DNA of 64,000 nt from Actinomycetota bacterium (GCA_030019255.1 JASEFK010000001.1:291498-355497); one strand, 5' to 3'; positions 21,746-31,574 are shown, counted from the first letter of the stretch. The notes: generated by a model from the sequence alone, not told the origin. Made by a program: numbers and translations.

Positions 21746-23035
21746 ATGGGAAAGGTGGCCGTTTATTCCCTGGGGTGCAAGGTAAACCAGGCGGAGAACG
21801 AGGAACTGGCCATGGAACTTGCACGGCTCGGCCACCGCCTGGTAAGGGATCCGGCAGAGGCTGATTTGTGCGTGGTCAACACCTGCACGGTTACCGCGGA
21901 GAGCGACCGCAAGTGTCGCAAGCTCATCCGGGGCCTGGCCCGGAGGGGAGCCTGCAGCCTGGTGGTGGCCGGCTGCTACGCGGAGTTGAATCCGGAGTCG
22001 CTCTCCCGGATGCCGGGCGTGGTAGCCCTGATACCCAACCGGGAAAAGGACGGTTGGGCGGAGAGAATACACGCCATGCTGCCGCCTCCGCGGGAGCCGG
22101 ACGAGTACCGGGCCGGGCGTTCCCGGGGCTTCATCAAGGTCCAGGACGGGTGCCAGAGGAACTGTTCCTACTGCGTGGTTCCCCTTGCCCGCGGCCCGGA
22201 GCGTTCCCGCCCTTTGGACGAGGTCCGGGAGGTCGCTGCTCGTCTCCTGGACAGGGGATGCCGCGAGCTGGTGCTGAGCGGGGTGAACCTGGGAAGATAT
22301 GGAAAGGATGAAGGTTACGACCTCGGAACCCTGGTAAGGGAGATCCTCGGGCTGGAGGGCGGTTTCCGGGTCCGCCTGAGCTCCATCGAGCTCGAGGACC
22401 TGCGCACGGAATGGCTGGAGGAGTGGTCCCGAGAAGAGAGGGTCTGCCCTCACCTGCACATCCCGCTGCAGAGCGGCGATGACCGCATCCTGCGGGAAAT
22501 GGGCAGGGGCTACGATTCCTGGCAGTTCCTGGAGATGGCGGGTAGGCTGCGCCGCCTGTGGCCCGGGGCGGCCCTGACCACGGAGGTGATAGTGGGTTAT
22601 CCCGGCGAGGACCGCGTGGCCTTCCAGCGTACGGTGGAGGTCCTGCGGAAGGCGGGCGTCTCCAGGGTTCACGTCTTCCGTTTCTCCCCGCGTCCCGGTA
22701 CCCGGGCCTGGGAAAGGAGGGAAAAGGTGGACGCGGAGGAAGCGGAAAAAAGGTCGGAGCACCTCCGCCTGCTGGCCGAGCGGTGGCGGCTGGAATACAT
22801 CCGCCGCCACCTGGGGGAGGAACGGGACCTGCTGGTTGAAGGAGAAGCCCTCCGGGACGGAGAGAAGGTCTTTTTGGGTACCACGGAGGATTACGTGAAG
22901 GCCCTGCTTCGCCGGGAGAACTCCGCCCCGGTTCCGGGCTCCCTGGTACGGGTGAGGTTGGAGGGCGTGGTTGATGGAAGGGCACTGGCGGTACCGGCGG
23001 GCGGAGGAGGAAGTCTGGTGGGTAAGGAGAAATAG
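21746..23035 (+). CDS. mtaB: tRNA t6A37 methylthiotransferase (MtaB-type radical SAM)
   Basis: 429 residues from ATG 21746; a GTG at 21704 lacks a Shine-Dalgarno. The N-terminal domain has three cluster cysteines (SLGCKVNQAE, VNTCTVTAESDRKC, VVAGCYAEL). The radical SAM cluster is in DGCQRNCSYCVVPLARG. A C-terminal TRAM domain follows (~365-429). The enzyme converts t6A37 to ms2t6A in ANN-decoding tRNAs. The SLGCKVNQ form is typical of MtaB rather than MiaB. Confidence 0.92.
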   Translation: MGKVAVYSLGCKVNQAENEELAMELARLGHRLVRDPAEADLCVVNTCTVTAESDRKCRKLIRGLARRGACSLVVAGCYAELNPESLSRMPGVVALIPNREKDGWAERIHAMLPPPREPDEYRAGRSRGFIKVQDGCQRNCSYCVVPLARGPERSRPLDEVREVAARLLDRGCRELVLSGVNLGRYGKDEGYDLGTLVREILGLEGGFRVRLSSIELEDLRTEWLEEWSREERVCPHLHIPLQSGDDRILREMGRGYDSWQFLEMAGRLRRLWPGAALTTEVIVGYPGEDRVAFQRTVEVLRKAGVSRVHVFRFSPRPGTRAWERREKVDAEEAEKRSEHLRLLAERWRLEYIRRHLGEERDLLVEGEALRDGEKVFLGTTEDYVKALLRRENSAPVPGSLVRVRLEGVVDGRALAVPAGGGGSLVGKEK

Positions 23036-23133
23036 GGGAGCGAGAAGGCGTTGGAGGCAGGGCGGTAGTGACACCCGTTTTATGACGTCGAGGGCAAGAG
23101 GAGAGACATCGGGGAGCACAAGGGGAGGTGAAG

Positions 23134-23478
23134 ATGGAGGACTGCATCTTTTGCCGCATAGCGGAGGGGGAAATGGACGCCGAGATCGTCTATTCCGACG
23201 ACCGGGTGGTGGCCTTCCGGGACATCAATCCCCAGGCCCCCGTGCACGTGTTGGTGATCCCCCGCAAGCACCTGCGCACGGCCTTCGACCTGGGGGAGGA
23301 GGACGGGGATCTGCTTTCCCACATCTTCAAGGTCATCCAGCGTATATCCGAGGAGGAAAGCATAGCCGGAACGGGAGTGCGCATCCTCACCAACGTGGAG
23401 AGGGGCGCGGGGCAGAGCGTTTTTCACCTCCACTTCCACGTCCTGGGAGGGAGGCAGATGCTCTGGCCACCGGGCTGA
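23134..23478 (+). CDS. HIT-family (histidine triad) nucleotide hydrolase
   Basis: 114 residues from ATG 23134, 5 nt after GGAGG; an in-frame GTG overlaps that site. It starts CIFCRIAEGEMDAEIVYSDD, with HVLVIPRKH and the triad FHLHFHVLGG. HinT-type proteins hydrolyse purine nucleoside phosphoramidates, and the physiological substrate is unknown. It lies between mtaB and phoH. Confidence 0.93.
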   Translation: MEDCIFCRIAEGEMDAEIVYSDDRVVAFRDINPQAPVHVLVIPRKHLRTAFDLGEEDGDLLSHIFKVIQRISEEESIAGTGVRILTNVERGAGQSVFHLHFHVLGGRQMLWPPG

Positions 23479-23499
23479 GCGGAGGAGGTAGAGAGGAAC

Positions 23500-24519
23500 T
23501 TGTCGCAGGATAACAAAACGCGGGAAGCCGAGGGTGGCAGACGGGAGCTCAAGATACTCGTCCCGGGCAACCAGCCCATGGTCAACCTGCTGGGGGAGAG
23601 GGACGAGCTCCTGAAGATCGTGGAGAAGTCCTTCCGCAGCAGCATCCTGGTACGCGGCAACGAGATCATCATTTCCGGCGAGGAGGAAGAGGAACTTGAG
23701 GCCCTGGCCAAGCTCTTCGAGGAGCTCATCATGCTGCTCACCTCGGGTATTGACCTCACTCCCGAGAGCGTGGAGCGGGCCATCGAGATGGTCCTGGCGG
23801 AGGAGGACCTCAAGCCCACAGAGGTCTTCTCGGACATCATCATCTCCCGGAGAGGTAAGGCCATCCGCCCCAAGACCCCCAACCAGAAGCGATACGTGGA
23901 GGCCATCCGCAACAACACCATCGTCTTCTCCATCGGTCCGGCGGGAACCGGTAAGACCTACCTGGCCATGGCCATGGCCGTGAAGGCCCTCCTTTCCAGG
24001 GAGGTGGGGAGGATAATCCTGACCCGGCCCGCGGTGGAGGCAGGGGAGAAACTGGGGTTTTTGCCCGGGGACATGTACCAGAAGGTGGACCCCTACCTGC
24101 GCCCGCTCTACGACTGCCTTTACGAGATGCTGGAGGTAGAGAAATTCACCAGGTACATGGAGCAAGGAATCATCGAGGTCGCGCCCCTGGCCTACATGCG
24201 GGGGCGCACCCTCAACGATTCCTTCATCGTCCTGGACGAGGCCCAGAACACCTCCCCGGAGCAGATGAAGATGTTCTTGACCCGGTTGGGATTCGGCTCC
24301 AAGGCGGTGGTGACCGGGGACATCACCCAAATAGACCTTCCCGGCGGGCAGCCCTCGGGGATGAACGTGGTGCGGGAGATACTCACCGGCATCGAGGGCA
24401 TCGAGTTCGTCTACCTGGACGAACGCGACGTGGTGCGGCACAAGATCGTCCAGGAGATCGTCAAGGCCTACCGCCTCTACGACCTGCGTTCCGGGAGGAG
24501 CGAGGAAGGAAGCAAGTGA
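23500..24519 (+). CDS. phoH: PhoH-family ATPase
   Basis: 339 residues from TTG 23500, preceded by GAGAGGAAC. The N-terminal KH-like region (~20-120) precedes the P-loop domain: Walker A GPAGTGKT at 146-153 and Walker B FIVLDEAQNTS, with VVTGDITQIDLP. PhoH/YbeZ proteins are RNA-associated ATPases that work with YbeY in ribosome quality control, and ybeY is two genes downstream. An acidic serine-rich C-terminus ends the protein. Confidence 0.94.
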   Translation: MSQDNKTREAEGGRRELKILVPGNQPMVNLLGERDELLKIVEKSFRSSILVRGNEIIISGEEEEELEALAKLFEELIMLLTSGIDLTPESVERAIEMVLAEEDLKPTEVFSDIIISRRGKAIRPKTPNQKRYVEAIRNNTIVFSIGPAGTGKTYLAMAMAVKALLSREVGRIILTRPAVEAGEKLGFLPGDMYQKVDPYLRPLYDCLYEMLEVEKFTRYMEQGIIEVAPLAYMRGRTLNDSFIVLDEAQNTSPEQMKMFLTRLGFGSKAVVTGDITQIDLPGGQPSGMNVVREILTGIEGIEFVYLDERDVVRHKIVQEIVKAYRLYDLRSGRSEEGSK

Positions 24520-24591
24520 CCGGCACCCTCCGTCGATCCGCTGGAAGAACCTGGGACCCCAGCTCAACGCGTTCCGGGGTTGCGACTGGTG

Positions 24592-24597
24592 TATAAT
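24592..24597 (+). promoter_or_regulatory. -10 box close to the 7TM-HD gene start
   Basis: A perfect TATAAT (TG immediately before it) ends 15 bp before the ATG at 24613. A transcript starting about 7 nt downstream would have a leader of roughly 9 nt. No good -35 and no Shine-Dalgarno are visible. Confidence 0.55.
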
Positions 24598-24612
24598 AGA
24601 AAAATAAGAGCC

Positions 24613-26712
24613 ATGGAAGACAAGGAAGGTTCAAAACGGTCCCGGAAGGGACGGAAAGCAAGGTTTCCCGCCTCGGGAAAGGTCAGGTCACTTCTGGTCT
24701 CTCTCGCCGCTCTCCTTATCCTGCTCGCCGTCCTGGTTTTCGAATATCTGCCCAGGCCGGCACGCTTCGAGGTGGGCAAGCCGAGCACCGAGACGATCAT
24801 CTCCCCTCGCGATTTCGAGGTGCTGGACGAGGAAGGCACCGAGCTTTTACGTGACCAGGAGAGACGGAGGGTCCAGGACATCTTCGTCAACCGGGAGGCC
24901 CTCAACCGGGCCCTGCTGCGCCTGGAGAGCTTCTTCTCGCAAGTGGCCGAACTGCGCGACGCGGAGACGGCGGAAGCGGAGAAAATAGCCGCCCTGCGCC
25001 AGGAGTTCGGTACCGGCATGAGCGAGGGTACCCTGAAGGTGCTCTTGGGTTCCTCACCGGAGGACGCGAGATTACTCCACGCCTCCGTTTCCCAGCTGGT
25101 GAGCCAGGCCATGTCCCGTCCGGTCTCCTACGACAACCTGGAAAAGGTCAGGAATGAGGCGTCGGAAAAGGCCATGTCCCTGTCGCTGGTGGAGGAGTTC
25201 CGCAGGGCCGCGGCCGAACTCGCCTCCGCTTTTCTCGCCATCAACACGGCCTATTCGGCGGAGGCGGTTATGCGGGACGTGGAGGAGGCCGCCCGGGCCG
25301 TGCCGCCGGTTTACGTCCGCTACGTGGCCGGGCAGAAGATAGTGGGCAAGGGGGAGATCATTACCCCCCTCATCCTGGCCTCCCTGCGGGAGGTCGGGGC
25401 CCTGTCGCCCATGGGCAGCTACCAGCAGGTGGTGGGGGTGGCGCTCATCACCGTCCTGGTCTACCTGGGAGCGGCCTTCTTCTTTCTCCGTTACCGGGAA
25501 GCGGAGCTGGCGGAGTGGAGGTCCATGGCCGCCCTCTGCCTGCTCTTCCTGGCCTATGTCTTCCTGGCGCGCCTCTTCGCCCTCTTCGCGGACCAGAACC
25601 CTCTGTGGGGTTACCTGGTGCCTTCGGCGCTGGTGGGGTTGACCCTGGCAGCGGTGCTGGATAACCTGACCGCCCTGTTCACGGCGGTGACGGCCGGGAT
25701 CGTGGGCGGCATCCTGCTCAAGGGCAATTTCCCCCTGGCGGTATACGTGCTGCTCTCCGGGATGGCCGGGGCCATGGCCATCGGGCGCCTCAGGAAGAGG
25801 GACATGCTGCTGAAAGCGGGCATGGGAATCTCGCTGTTCCTGGCCCTCGCCGCCATGCTGACCGCTTCCCTTTTCAAGGAGCTGCGCCTGGTATTCCTCT
25901 CCGGCGCCATCGGCCTGGGTAACGGGGCTCTCTGCGTGCTTCTTACCCTGGGGGCCATACCAGTGATGGAGAGGATATCCGGTACCCTCACCCCCATGCA
26001 CATGCTCGAGCTGGCCTCGCCAGACCACCCGCTGATGAAGCTCCTTATAAGCAAGGCCCCGGGAACCTACAGCCACAGCATCGTGGTGGGCAACCTGGCC
26101 GAGGCGGCCGCCCAGGCCATAGGCGCCGATCCCATCCTTACCCGGGTGGCTTCATACTATCATGACGTGGGGAAGGTGAAGAGGTCCTCCTTCTTCGTGG
26201 AGAACCAGCCGGAGGGATTCAACGGGCATAACGGGCTGAAGCCCAACCTCAGCGCCCTGGTGATCACCGCCCACGTCAAGGAGGGGGTGGAGCTGGCCAG
26301 GGAATACCGGCTTCCGTCCGAGGTGATGGAGATCATACGCCAGCACCACGGGACCTCCCTGGTGCGCTATTTCTATGCCCAGGCGCTGAAGGATAAGGGC
26401 CCCGCCGAGAAGGTTACCGAGGCCCGTTTCCGCTACCCGGGACGCAAGCCGCAGACCAAGGAGGCGGCGGTGGTCATGCTGGCCGACGCCGTGGAGGCCG
26501 CGGCCAAGGCCCTCGACCGGCCCACCCCGGTCCAGCTGGAACAGCTGGTGCGCAACATGATCCGGGAGAGGCTGGACGACGGGCAGCTGGACGAATCGGG
26601 GCTGACCCTGGCCGATCTGGAAAAAATAACCAGGGAGTTCACCCGCGTCCTGTGCGGCATGTACCACGTGCGGGTGGAATACCCGGCGCTGGTGAAGGAG
26701 GAGGGGGCGTAA
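24613..26712 (+). CDS. 7TM receptor with extracellular HDED and intracellular HD phosphohydrolase domain (PgpH/YqfF type)
   Basis: 699 residues from ATG 24613. A Lys/Arg-rich N-terminus and one membrane helix (~28-48) lead to an extracytoplasmic helical 7TMR-HDED region (~60-270), then about seven membrane segments (~285-470) and a cytosolic HD domain. The HD site includes YSHSIVVGNLAEAAA, YYHDVGKV and RQHHGTSLV. PgpH relatives in Firmicutes and Listeria degrade cyclic di-AMP. That substrate is inferred. The gene order phoH-7TM-HD-ybeY is widespread. Confidence 0.9.
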   Translation: MEDKEGSKRSRKGRKARFPASGKVRSLLVSLAALLILLAVLVFEYLPRPARFEVGKPSTETIISPRDFEVLDEEGTELLRDQERRRVQDIFVNREALNRALLRLESFFSQVAELRDAETAEAEKIAALRQEFGTGMSEGTLKVLLGSSPEDARLLHASVSQLVSQAMSRPVSYDNLEKVRNEASEKAMSLSLVEEFRRAAAELASAFLAINTAYSAEAVMRDVEEAARAVPPVYVRYVAGQKIVGKGEIITPLILASLREVGALSPMGSYQQVVGVALITVLVYLGAAFFFLRYREAELAEWRSMAALCLLFLAYVFLARLFALFADQNPLWGYLVPSALVGLTLAAVLDNLTALFTAVTAGIVGGILLKGNFPLAVYVLLSGMAGAMAIGRLRKRDMLLKAGMGISLFLALAAMLTASLFKELRLVFLSGAIGLGNGALCVLLTLGAIPVMERISGTLTPMHMLELASPDHPLMKLLISKAPGTYSHSIVVGNLAEAAAQAIGADPILTRVASYYHDVGKVKRSSFFVENQPEGFNGHNGLKPNLSALVITAHVKEGVELAREYRLPSEVMEIIRQHHGTSLVRYFYAQALKDKGPAEKVTEARFRYPGRKPQTKEAAVVMLADAVEAAAKALDRPTPVQLEQLVRNMIRERLDDGQLDESGLTLADLEKITREFTRVLCGMYHVRVEYPALVKEEGA

Positions 26713-27147
26713 ATGCGGGTCCTGGTCAATCGCCGCAGCCGCTCCGCCTTCGACGAGGAGGCCCTGCGCAGGGCCTGCCTGAAAGCCCTGCGCTCGGAGG
26801 GGGCGGGAGGGAAATGCGTGGTATCGCTCACCGCCCTGACCGAGAGGGAGATGGCGGATTACAATCGAAGATATCTCTGCCGGGAGGGCCCCACCGACGT
26901 CCTGGCCTTCCCCCTGGGAGAGACCGACGGAGGCTCCCTTCTCCTCGGGGACGTACTTATATGCCCGGCCTTCGTGCGCCGCCACCGGAAACGATACGGA
27001 GTGGAGGAGGGAAGGGAACTGGAGCTGGTGGCCGTGCATGGCGTCCTGCACCTTCTGGGTTATGACGACCAAAGCGAGGAAGAAGCGATGCTCATGGACC
27101 GCAAGGCCCGGGAGATCCTGGGCTTGAAGGAGGAGGCCCGGCGGTGA
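26713..27147 (+). CDS. ybeY: Endoribonuclease YbeY (16S rRNA maturation)
   Basis: 144 residues, ATG directly after the preceding stop. YbeY is a metal-dependent RNase in 16S 3'-end processing and 70S quality control. The motif RYLCREGPTDVLAFPLGE and the metal-binding HGVLHLLGYDDQ are clear. The family motif is H-x3-H-x5-H. Here the third ligand position (residue 119) is Asp, while His109 and His113 are kept. It overlaps the next gene by 4 bp (GTGA). Confidence 0.92.
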   Translation: MRVLVNRRSRSAFDEEALRRACLKALRSEGAGGKCVVSLTALTEREMADYNRRYLCREGPTDVLAFPLGETDGGSLLLGDVLICPAFVRRHRKRYGVEEGRELELVAVHGVLHLLGYDDQSEEEAMLMDRKAREILGLKEEARR

Positions 27148-28466
27148 GCCAGGCGGCCCCCTATCCCTTGACTGCCGCATCCCTCACGGGCGGGGCTATT
27201 GCTTGGAGGGTGGCGGTGCTGGTTGGACTGCTCCTGGCGGCGGCTTTCCTGGCCATGGCGGAGATATCGCTGGTCAGCGTGAACCGCTACCGGGTGCGCT
27301 CCAGGCGGGAGGAGGGAGACCGGAGGGCGGAGCGCCTGGAGAGGCTGTTGGAGCAGCCCAACCGTTTCCTCTCCACCATCCTCATACTCACCCTCCTGGT
27401 ACAGGTGGGGGCTTCGGCCCTGGCCACCGGGCTGGCCCTGGGACTGGGTCTGCCAGGCCCCACGGCCATCGCCACGGGGGTGATGACCTTTCTCATCTTC
27501 ATCTTCTCCGAGATGGCCCCCAAGACCTATGCCACCAACCATCCCGAGAGCACCGCCTTTCTGGTCGCCCCGGCGGTTAGAGTGCTCTCCGCCATCTTCT
27601 ATCCCCTGGTGCGGTTCCTCATCGCCATCTCCAACGGCCTGATCAGGCTGTGCGGTGGGAAGACCATGCGGGAGGGACCCTTCGTGACCGAAGGGGACAT
27701 CAAGGCCCTGGTCACCGCGGCGGAGGAACAGGCGGTCATCGAGGAGGAGGAGAAGAAACTCATCCACTCCATCTTCGAGTTCGGAGACACCCTGGTGAGG
27801 GAGGTTATGATCCCGCGCACGGACATGGTCATGCTGGAGGAAGGGGCGAGCATGGAGGAAGCCCTGGAGGTCATCATGAGCTCCGGCTTCTCCCGCATCC
27901 CCGTCTACCGGCGCGACTTCGACCACATCGTGGGGGTGCTCTATGCCAAGGACCTCCTTCCCTATCTCAAGCGGGGAGAGAGCGATGCCCGTCCCAGGGA
28001 CCTCCTGCGGGAGGCCTACTTCGTCCCCGAGACCAAGCGGGTGAGCGAACTGCTCAACGAGATGAGGGCCCTCACCATCCACATGGCCATCGTCCTCGAC
28101 GAGTATGGCGGGACCTCGGGGCTGGTGACCATCGAGGACCTGCTGGAGGAGATCGTGGGGGAGATATTCGACGAATACGACAGCGCACGCGAGCTCTACG
28201 AGAGCCTGGGGGACGGCCGGTACACCTTCGACGCCCGCATCTCCATCGACGACCTCAACGAGATGCTGGGGATCCGGTTACCGGCACACCAGTGGGATAC
28301 CCTCGGGGGCCTCATGTACAACCTCATGGGAAAAATTCCCAAGCAAGGGGAATCCGTGGAGTTCGAGAACCTGCGGCTGACCGCCCAGAAGGTGGTGGGG
28401 AGGCGCATCGCCAAGGTTCTCCTCGAGGTGCTGGACCGTGAGGAAAGCGGAGGGGAAGGGGATTAA
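27144..28466 (+). CDS. CNNM/DUF21-CBS-CorC_HlyC membrane protein
   Basis: 440 residues from GTG 27144. Four hydrophobic segments in a DUF21 domain (~15-200; [32 protein letters not shown]) are followed by a CBS pair (~215-340; [34 protein letters not shown]) and a C-terminal CorC_HlyC domain (~355-430). Relatives are Mg2+/Co2+ efflux or transport regulators, often annotated as hemolysin C-like. It follows ybeY, as in many bacteria. Confidence 0.92.
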   Translation: MSQAAPYPLTAASLTGGAIAWRVAVLVGLLLAAAFLAMAEISLVSVNRYRVRSRREEGDRRAERLERLLEQPNRFLSTILILTLLVQVGASALATGLALGLGLPGPTAIATGVMTFLIFIFSEMAPKTYATNHPESTAFLVAPAVRVLSAIFYPLVRFLIAISNGLIRLCGGKTMREGPFVTEGDIKALVTAAEEQAVIEEEEKKLIHSIFEFGDTLVREVMIPRTDMVMLEEGASMEEALEVIMSSGFSRIPVYRRDFDHIVGVLYAKDLLPYLKRGESDARPRDLLREAYFVPETKRVSELLNEMRALTIHMAIVLDEYGGTSGLVTIEDLLEEIVGEIFDEYDSARELYESLGDGRYTFDARISIDDLNEMLGIRLPAHQWDTLGGLMYNLMGKIPKQGESVEFENLRLTAQKVVGRRIAKVLLEVLDREESGGEGD

Positions 28467-28515
28467 GGAAGGGAACGCGGACTGGCTGGAAGCGGGCCGC
28501 CTTCTGGGGGAGGGC

Positions 28516-29232
28516 ATGGCCCTTTATTTCACCCGCCGTTGGGGAGGCGTGAGCCCGCCGCCCTTCGCCTCCCTAAACCTCTCCGTGAACAACGGGGATG
28601 ATCCCCGTAATGTCCTGGAGAACCGCTCCCGGGTGGCGGAGCGTCTCGGGGTGGAGCTCCGGGACGTGGTCTTCATGCGCCAGGTCCACGGGACCCGGGT
28701 ACGCCGGGTGCTCGGGGGCGGAAGGCGGAGGGAGAGGGTCGTCCCGGCCGCCGACGGCCTCTTCACCACCCGACCCGGGCTAGTGCTGGCGGCGCTGACC
28801 GCGGATTGCGTGCCCCTGGCCCTTGGGTTCCCCTCCCCGCGAGGGGTGGCCATGCTCCACGCGGGATGGAGGGGTACACTCAATGATATAGCAGGGGAGG
28901 CCCTCCGGAGGTTGCGCTCCCTGGGGGTGCGTCCCGAGGAGGTGCGCGCGGTCATGGGACCGGCCATCGGCCCCTGCTGCTACCGCGTGGATAAAGGCAG
29001 AGCCCTCCTCTTCGTCGAAAAATATGGCGAGGAGAGCGGGGTAGTCACGGGTGACGGGGAGCGCCGCCTGGATCTCTTCCGCGCCAACCGCATCAACCTG
29101 TTGCGGGCGGGCCTGCGGGAGGAAAATATCCTTCGGGTAGGAGGGTGCACCTGTTGTGACGAGGACTTCTTCTCCTTCCGGAGGGAGGGGGTGACGGGGA
29201 GGCAGGGTGCCTTCGTATTCCTGCTCCCCTGA
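28516..29232 (+). CDS. pgeF: PgeF/YfiH laccase-fold purine nucleoside phosphorylase family
   Basis: 238 residues from ATG 28516 (MALYFTRRWGGVSPPPFASLNL), the usual family beginning, with GGGGGAGGG just upstream. GTG 28438 in frame would add 26 residues and overlap the previous gene. Zinc-site residues are in FMRQVHGTRV, LTADCVPLAL and MLHAGWRGT, and a CTCC cluster is near the end. Members act on peptidoglycan or purine nucleosides. It heads the sepF-divIVA cluster, a common position. Confidence 0.9.
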   Translation: MALYFTRRWGGVSPPPFASLNLSVNNGDDPRNVLENRSRVAERLGVELRDVVFMRQVHGTRVRRVLGGGRRRERVVPAADGLFTTRPGLVLAALTADCVPLALGFPSPRGVAMLHAGWRGTLNDIAGEALRRLRSLGVRPEEVRAVMGPAIGPCCYRVDKGRALLFVEKYGEESGVVTGDGERRLDLFRANRINLLRAGLREENILRVGGCTCCDEDFFSFRREGVTGRQGAFVFLLP

Positions 29233-29349
29233 GGAATGCTAGTGGTTGTGCCCGCCGGGATGGAAGTAGACCGGAGGCGCGGACCGCGCCGCCGCAACAT
29301 CGTCCATAGTGAGTCTTGATAAGGGAAAGGAAGTCACGGAGAGGGTAAG

Positions 29350-29634
29350 ATGGCCAAGGCGAGGGCTCATGTGTGGGTGAGCGGGCGGGTTCAGGGTGTT
29401 TATTACCGTTCCTACGCCCAGGACGCTGCCCGGAGGCTGGGCGTCAAGGGATGGGTGCGCAACATCCGCGACGGTCGGGTGGAGGCGGTCTTCGAGGGAG
29501 AGGAGGAGGCGGTGCGGAAGATGGTGGAATGGTGTTGGAAGGGTTCCCCGTCCTCGCGGGTCACCGACGTGGAGGTGGCCTGGGAGGAATACCGGGGGGA
29601 GTTCGAGGACTTCCGCATCACCTACGGTTACTGA
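29350..29634 (+). CDS. acyP: Acylphosphatase
   Basis: 94 residues, standard size. The two signatures VSGRVQGVYYRSYAQDAARR (with the phosphate-binding Arg) and GWVRNIRDGRVEAVFEGEEE (with the catalytic Asn) are complete. It hydrolyses acyl-phosphate bonds. ATG 29350 has GAGAGGG upstream. Insertion of acyP between pgeF and mgtC is not a standard part of the division cluster. Confidence 0.96.
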   Translation: MAKARAHVWVSGRVQGVYYRSYAQDAARRLGVKGWVRNIRDGRVEAVFEGEEEAVRKMVEWCWKGSPSSRVTDVEVAWEEYRGEFEDFRITYGY

Positions 29635-29644
29635 GGATGGGCTG

Positions 29645-30304
29645 GTGAAGGAGACGGAAATAATTCTGCGCCTTCTGGTGGCCGCCGCCTGCGGCGGGAT
29701 CATCGGCGTGGAAAGGGAACGCGGGGACCGCCCGGCCGGGTTCCGCACCTACATACTGGTTTCCCTCGGAGCCGCCCTCTTCACCCTGCTCTCCCTCACC
29801 GCCTTCCCCGAAGCGGACACCGCACGGGTGGCGGCGCAGATAGTGGTGGGTATAGGTTTTCTGGGCGCCGGGGTTATCGTCATCTACGGGGGCACCCACG
29901 TGGTGGGCATCACCACGGCGGCCACCATGTGGGCCACGGCGGCGGTGGGCATGGCCGCCGGGGCCGGGTACCTGGTGACCGCGGGATACTGCACCGGGAT
30001 CATCCTCCTGGTGCTCCTCGCCCTACCCTGGGTGGAATCCCGGGTCATCTCCCGGTTCCTGAGGAGGAGGCTGTACTTCACCGTCCGCTCCACACCCCGC
30101 GAGGGTCTGGTGCAGGAGGTGCGGGAGGTACTGGATGCCCGCCGCATACCCCACGTGCTGTTGAGGATGGAAAGCTGCAGGGCTGGAGAGGGGGAATGCG
30201 TCATCCTGCTCCGGGCCACCGTCTCCGGAAAGGTGGACGTCCTCGAGGTGGTGGACGAGCTGAGCGGAATTTCCGGCGTGACCTGGGTGGGTTTCGAGGA
30301 ATGA
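29645..30304 (+). CDS. MgtC/SapB-family membrane protein
   Basis: 219 residues from GTG 29645. About four to five membrane segments occupy residues 5-140, with the family motifs GGIIGVERERGDRPAGFRTY and GIGFLGAGVIV, followed by a ~75-residue cytosolic ACT-like domain. MgtC proteins support growth at low Mg2+ and modulate the F-type ATPase in pathogens; here the role is unknown. It lies 10 bp after acyP. Confidence 0.9.
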   Translation: MKETEIILRLLVAAACGGIIGVERERGDRPAGFRTYILVSLGAALFTLLSLTAFPEADTARVAAQIVVGIGFLGAGVIVIYGGTHVVGITTAATMWATAAVGMAAGAGYLVTAGYCTGIILLVLLALPWVESRVISRFLRRRLYFTVRSTPREGLVQEVREVLDARRIPHVLLRMESCRAGEGECVILLRATVSGKVDVLEVVDELSGISGVTWVGFEE

Positions 30305-30331
30305 ACGTTTCGCCGTGAGACGAGGGGGGAT

Positions 30332-31009
30332 ATGGAAATAAGGGACAACCTGCTCAGGGTGAAGGAACGCATAGCCCGGGCCGCCGAAAGGGCGGGAAGG
30401 GATCCCGGCGAGGTTAAGCTGGTGGTGGTGAGCAAGGGCAGAACGGTAAGCGAGATAAAGGAGGTCCTTGCGGCGGGACACAGGTCCCTGGGAGAGAATC
30501 GGGCCCAGGAGCTGCGGGAGAAGATGGCCGCGCTTCCCGATGACGTGGAGTGGCATTTCGTTGGCCATCTGCAGACCAACAAGGTTAATATGGTAGTGGG
30601 AAAGGTGAGGCTCATCCATTCCCTGGACAGCCTGAGGCTGGCGGAGGTCGTCTCCGCCCGGGCGTGCAGGCTGGGAACGGTACAGGAGGTGCTCCTGCAG
30701 GTGAACGTCTCCGGGGAGGCCAGCAAGTTCGGCATCGCCCCCGGGGAGGCGGAGGAGCTTTTGGAGAAGTTGGCCGCACTTCCGGGATTGAGGGTGAAGG
30801 GGCTGATGACCATGGCCCCTGCCTGGGCGGAGGGGGAATCCGCCCGGCCCTTTTTCCAGCGCCTGCGCGAGTTGAGGGAGGAGCTGAGGAGGTCCTTCCC
30901 GGAGACGTGCCTGGATCACCTGAGCATGGGCATGACCCAGGATTACGAGGTCGCGGTGGAAGAAGGAGCGGATCTGGTCCGGGTGGGCACGGCCGTCTTC
31001 TCGGGTTAA
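30332..31009 (+). CDS. PLP homeostasis protein (YggS/PROSC family)
   Basis: 225 residues. A PLP-binding TIM barrel without known catalytic activity that maintains vitamin B6 pools. Lys35 in LVVVSKG is the Schiff-base residue; HFVGHLQTNKVN and MGMTQDYEVAVEEGADLVRVG are signature blocks. It precedes sepF, the classical Gram-positive arrangement. Confidence 0.95.
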   Translation: MEIRDNLLRVKERIARAAERAGRDPGEVKLVVVSKGRTVSEIKEVLAAGHRSLGENRAQELREKMAALPDDVEWHFVGHLQTNKVNMVVGKVRLIHSLDSLRLAEVVSARACRLGTVQEVLLQVNVSGEASKFGIAPGEAEELLEKLAALPGLRVKGLMTMAPAWAEGESARPFFQRLRELREELRRSFPETCLDHLSMGMTQDYEVAVEEGADLVRVGTAVFSG

Positions 31010-31030
31010 AATCTTCATGGGAGGTATGCC

Positions 31031-31477
31031 ATGGCTGGGTTCTTTCGCAAGGCCCTGATCTACCTGGGGCTGGTGGAGGACGACGAGTTCGAGGAGCTGA
31101 TGGAATACGAGGAGTCCGAGGTTCCGGAAGCTCCTCCGTCCCGGCGAGCCCTGCTCGAGGATGCCAAAGTCTCCTCCCTGCAGCCGGTATCCAGCCGGCA
31201 GGTGAGGGTACACATGGTGGAGCCGAAGTCCTTCAACGAAGCCGAACAGATCGGGCAGAAGTTCAAGGCGGACATACCGGTGATCATCAATCTCCAGCAG
31301 GCGGACCCCGAGCTGGCCAAGAGGCTCATAGACTTCGCCAGCGGCCTCACCTACGGGCTGGACGGAGGCATACAGCGCGTGGCGGACCGGGTTTTCCTTC
31401 TTACCCCGCACAACGTGGAGGTTTCCGCCGAGGACAAACGCTGGCTCCGGGAAAGGGGCTTCTTCAACCAGTTCTAA
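31031..31477 (+). CDS. sepF: Cell division protein SepF
   Basis: 148 residues. An amphipathic N-terminus (MAGFFRKALIYLGL) acts as membrane anchor, an acidic linker follows, and the SepF core (~57-148) contains EAEQIGQKFKADIPVIINLQ and RLIDFASGLTYGLDGGIQRV. SepF tethers FtsZ to the membrane in Gram-positive bacteria. The ATG has GGGAGGTATGCC upstream. It lies with yggS, proC, yggT and divIVA. Confidence 0.95.
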   Translation: MAGFFRKALIYLGLVEDDEFEELMEYEESEVPEAPPSRRALLEDAKVSSLQPVSSRQVRVHMVEPKSFNEAEQIGQKFKADIPVIINLQQADPELAKRLIDFASGLTYGLDGGIQRVADRVFLLTPHNVEVSAEDKRWLRERGFFNQF

Positions 31478-31574
31478 TGTCCGTTGCCCGGGGGGTTTCG
31501 ATGACCCCTGAAGGGCAAGGGTTCTGAGCGCAGCTTTGGCCGGGGTTTTTGGGTGATCTCAAGACGAGGTGCGC

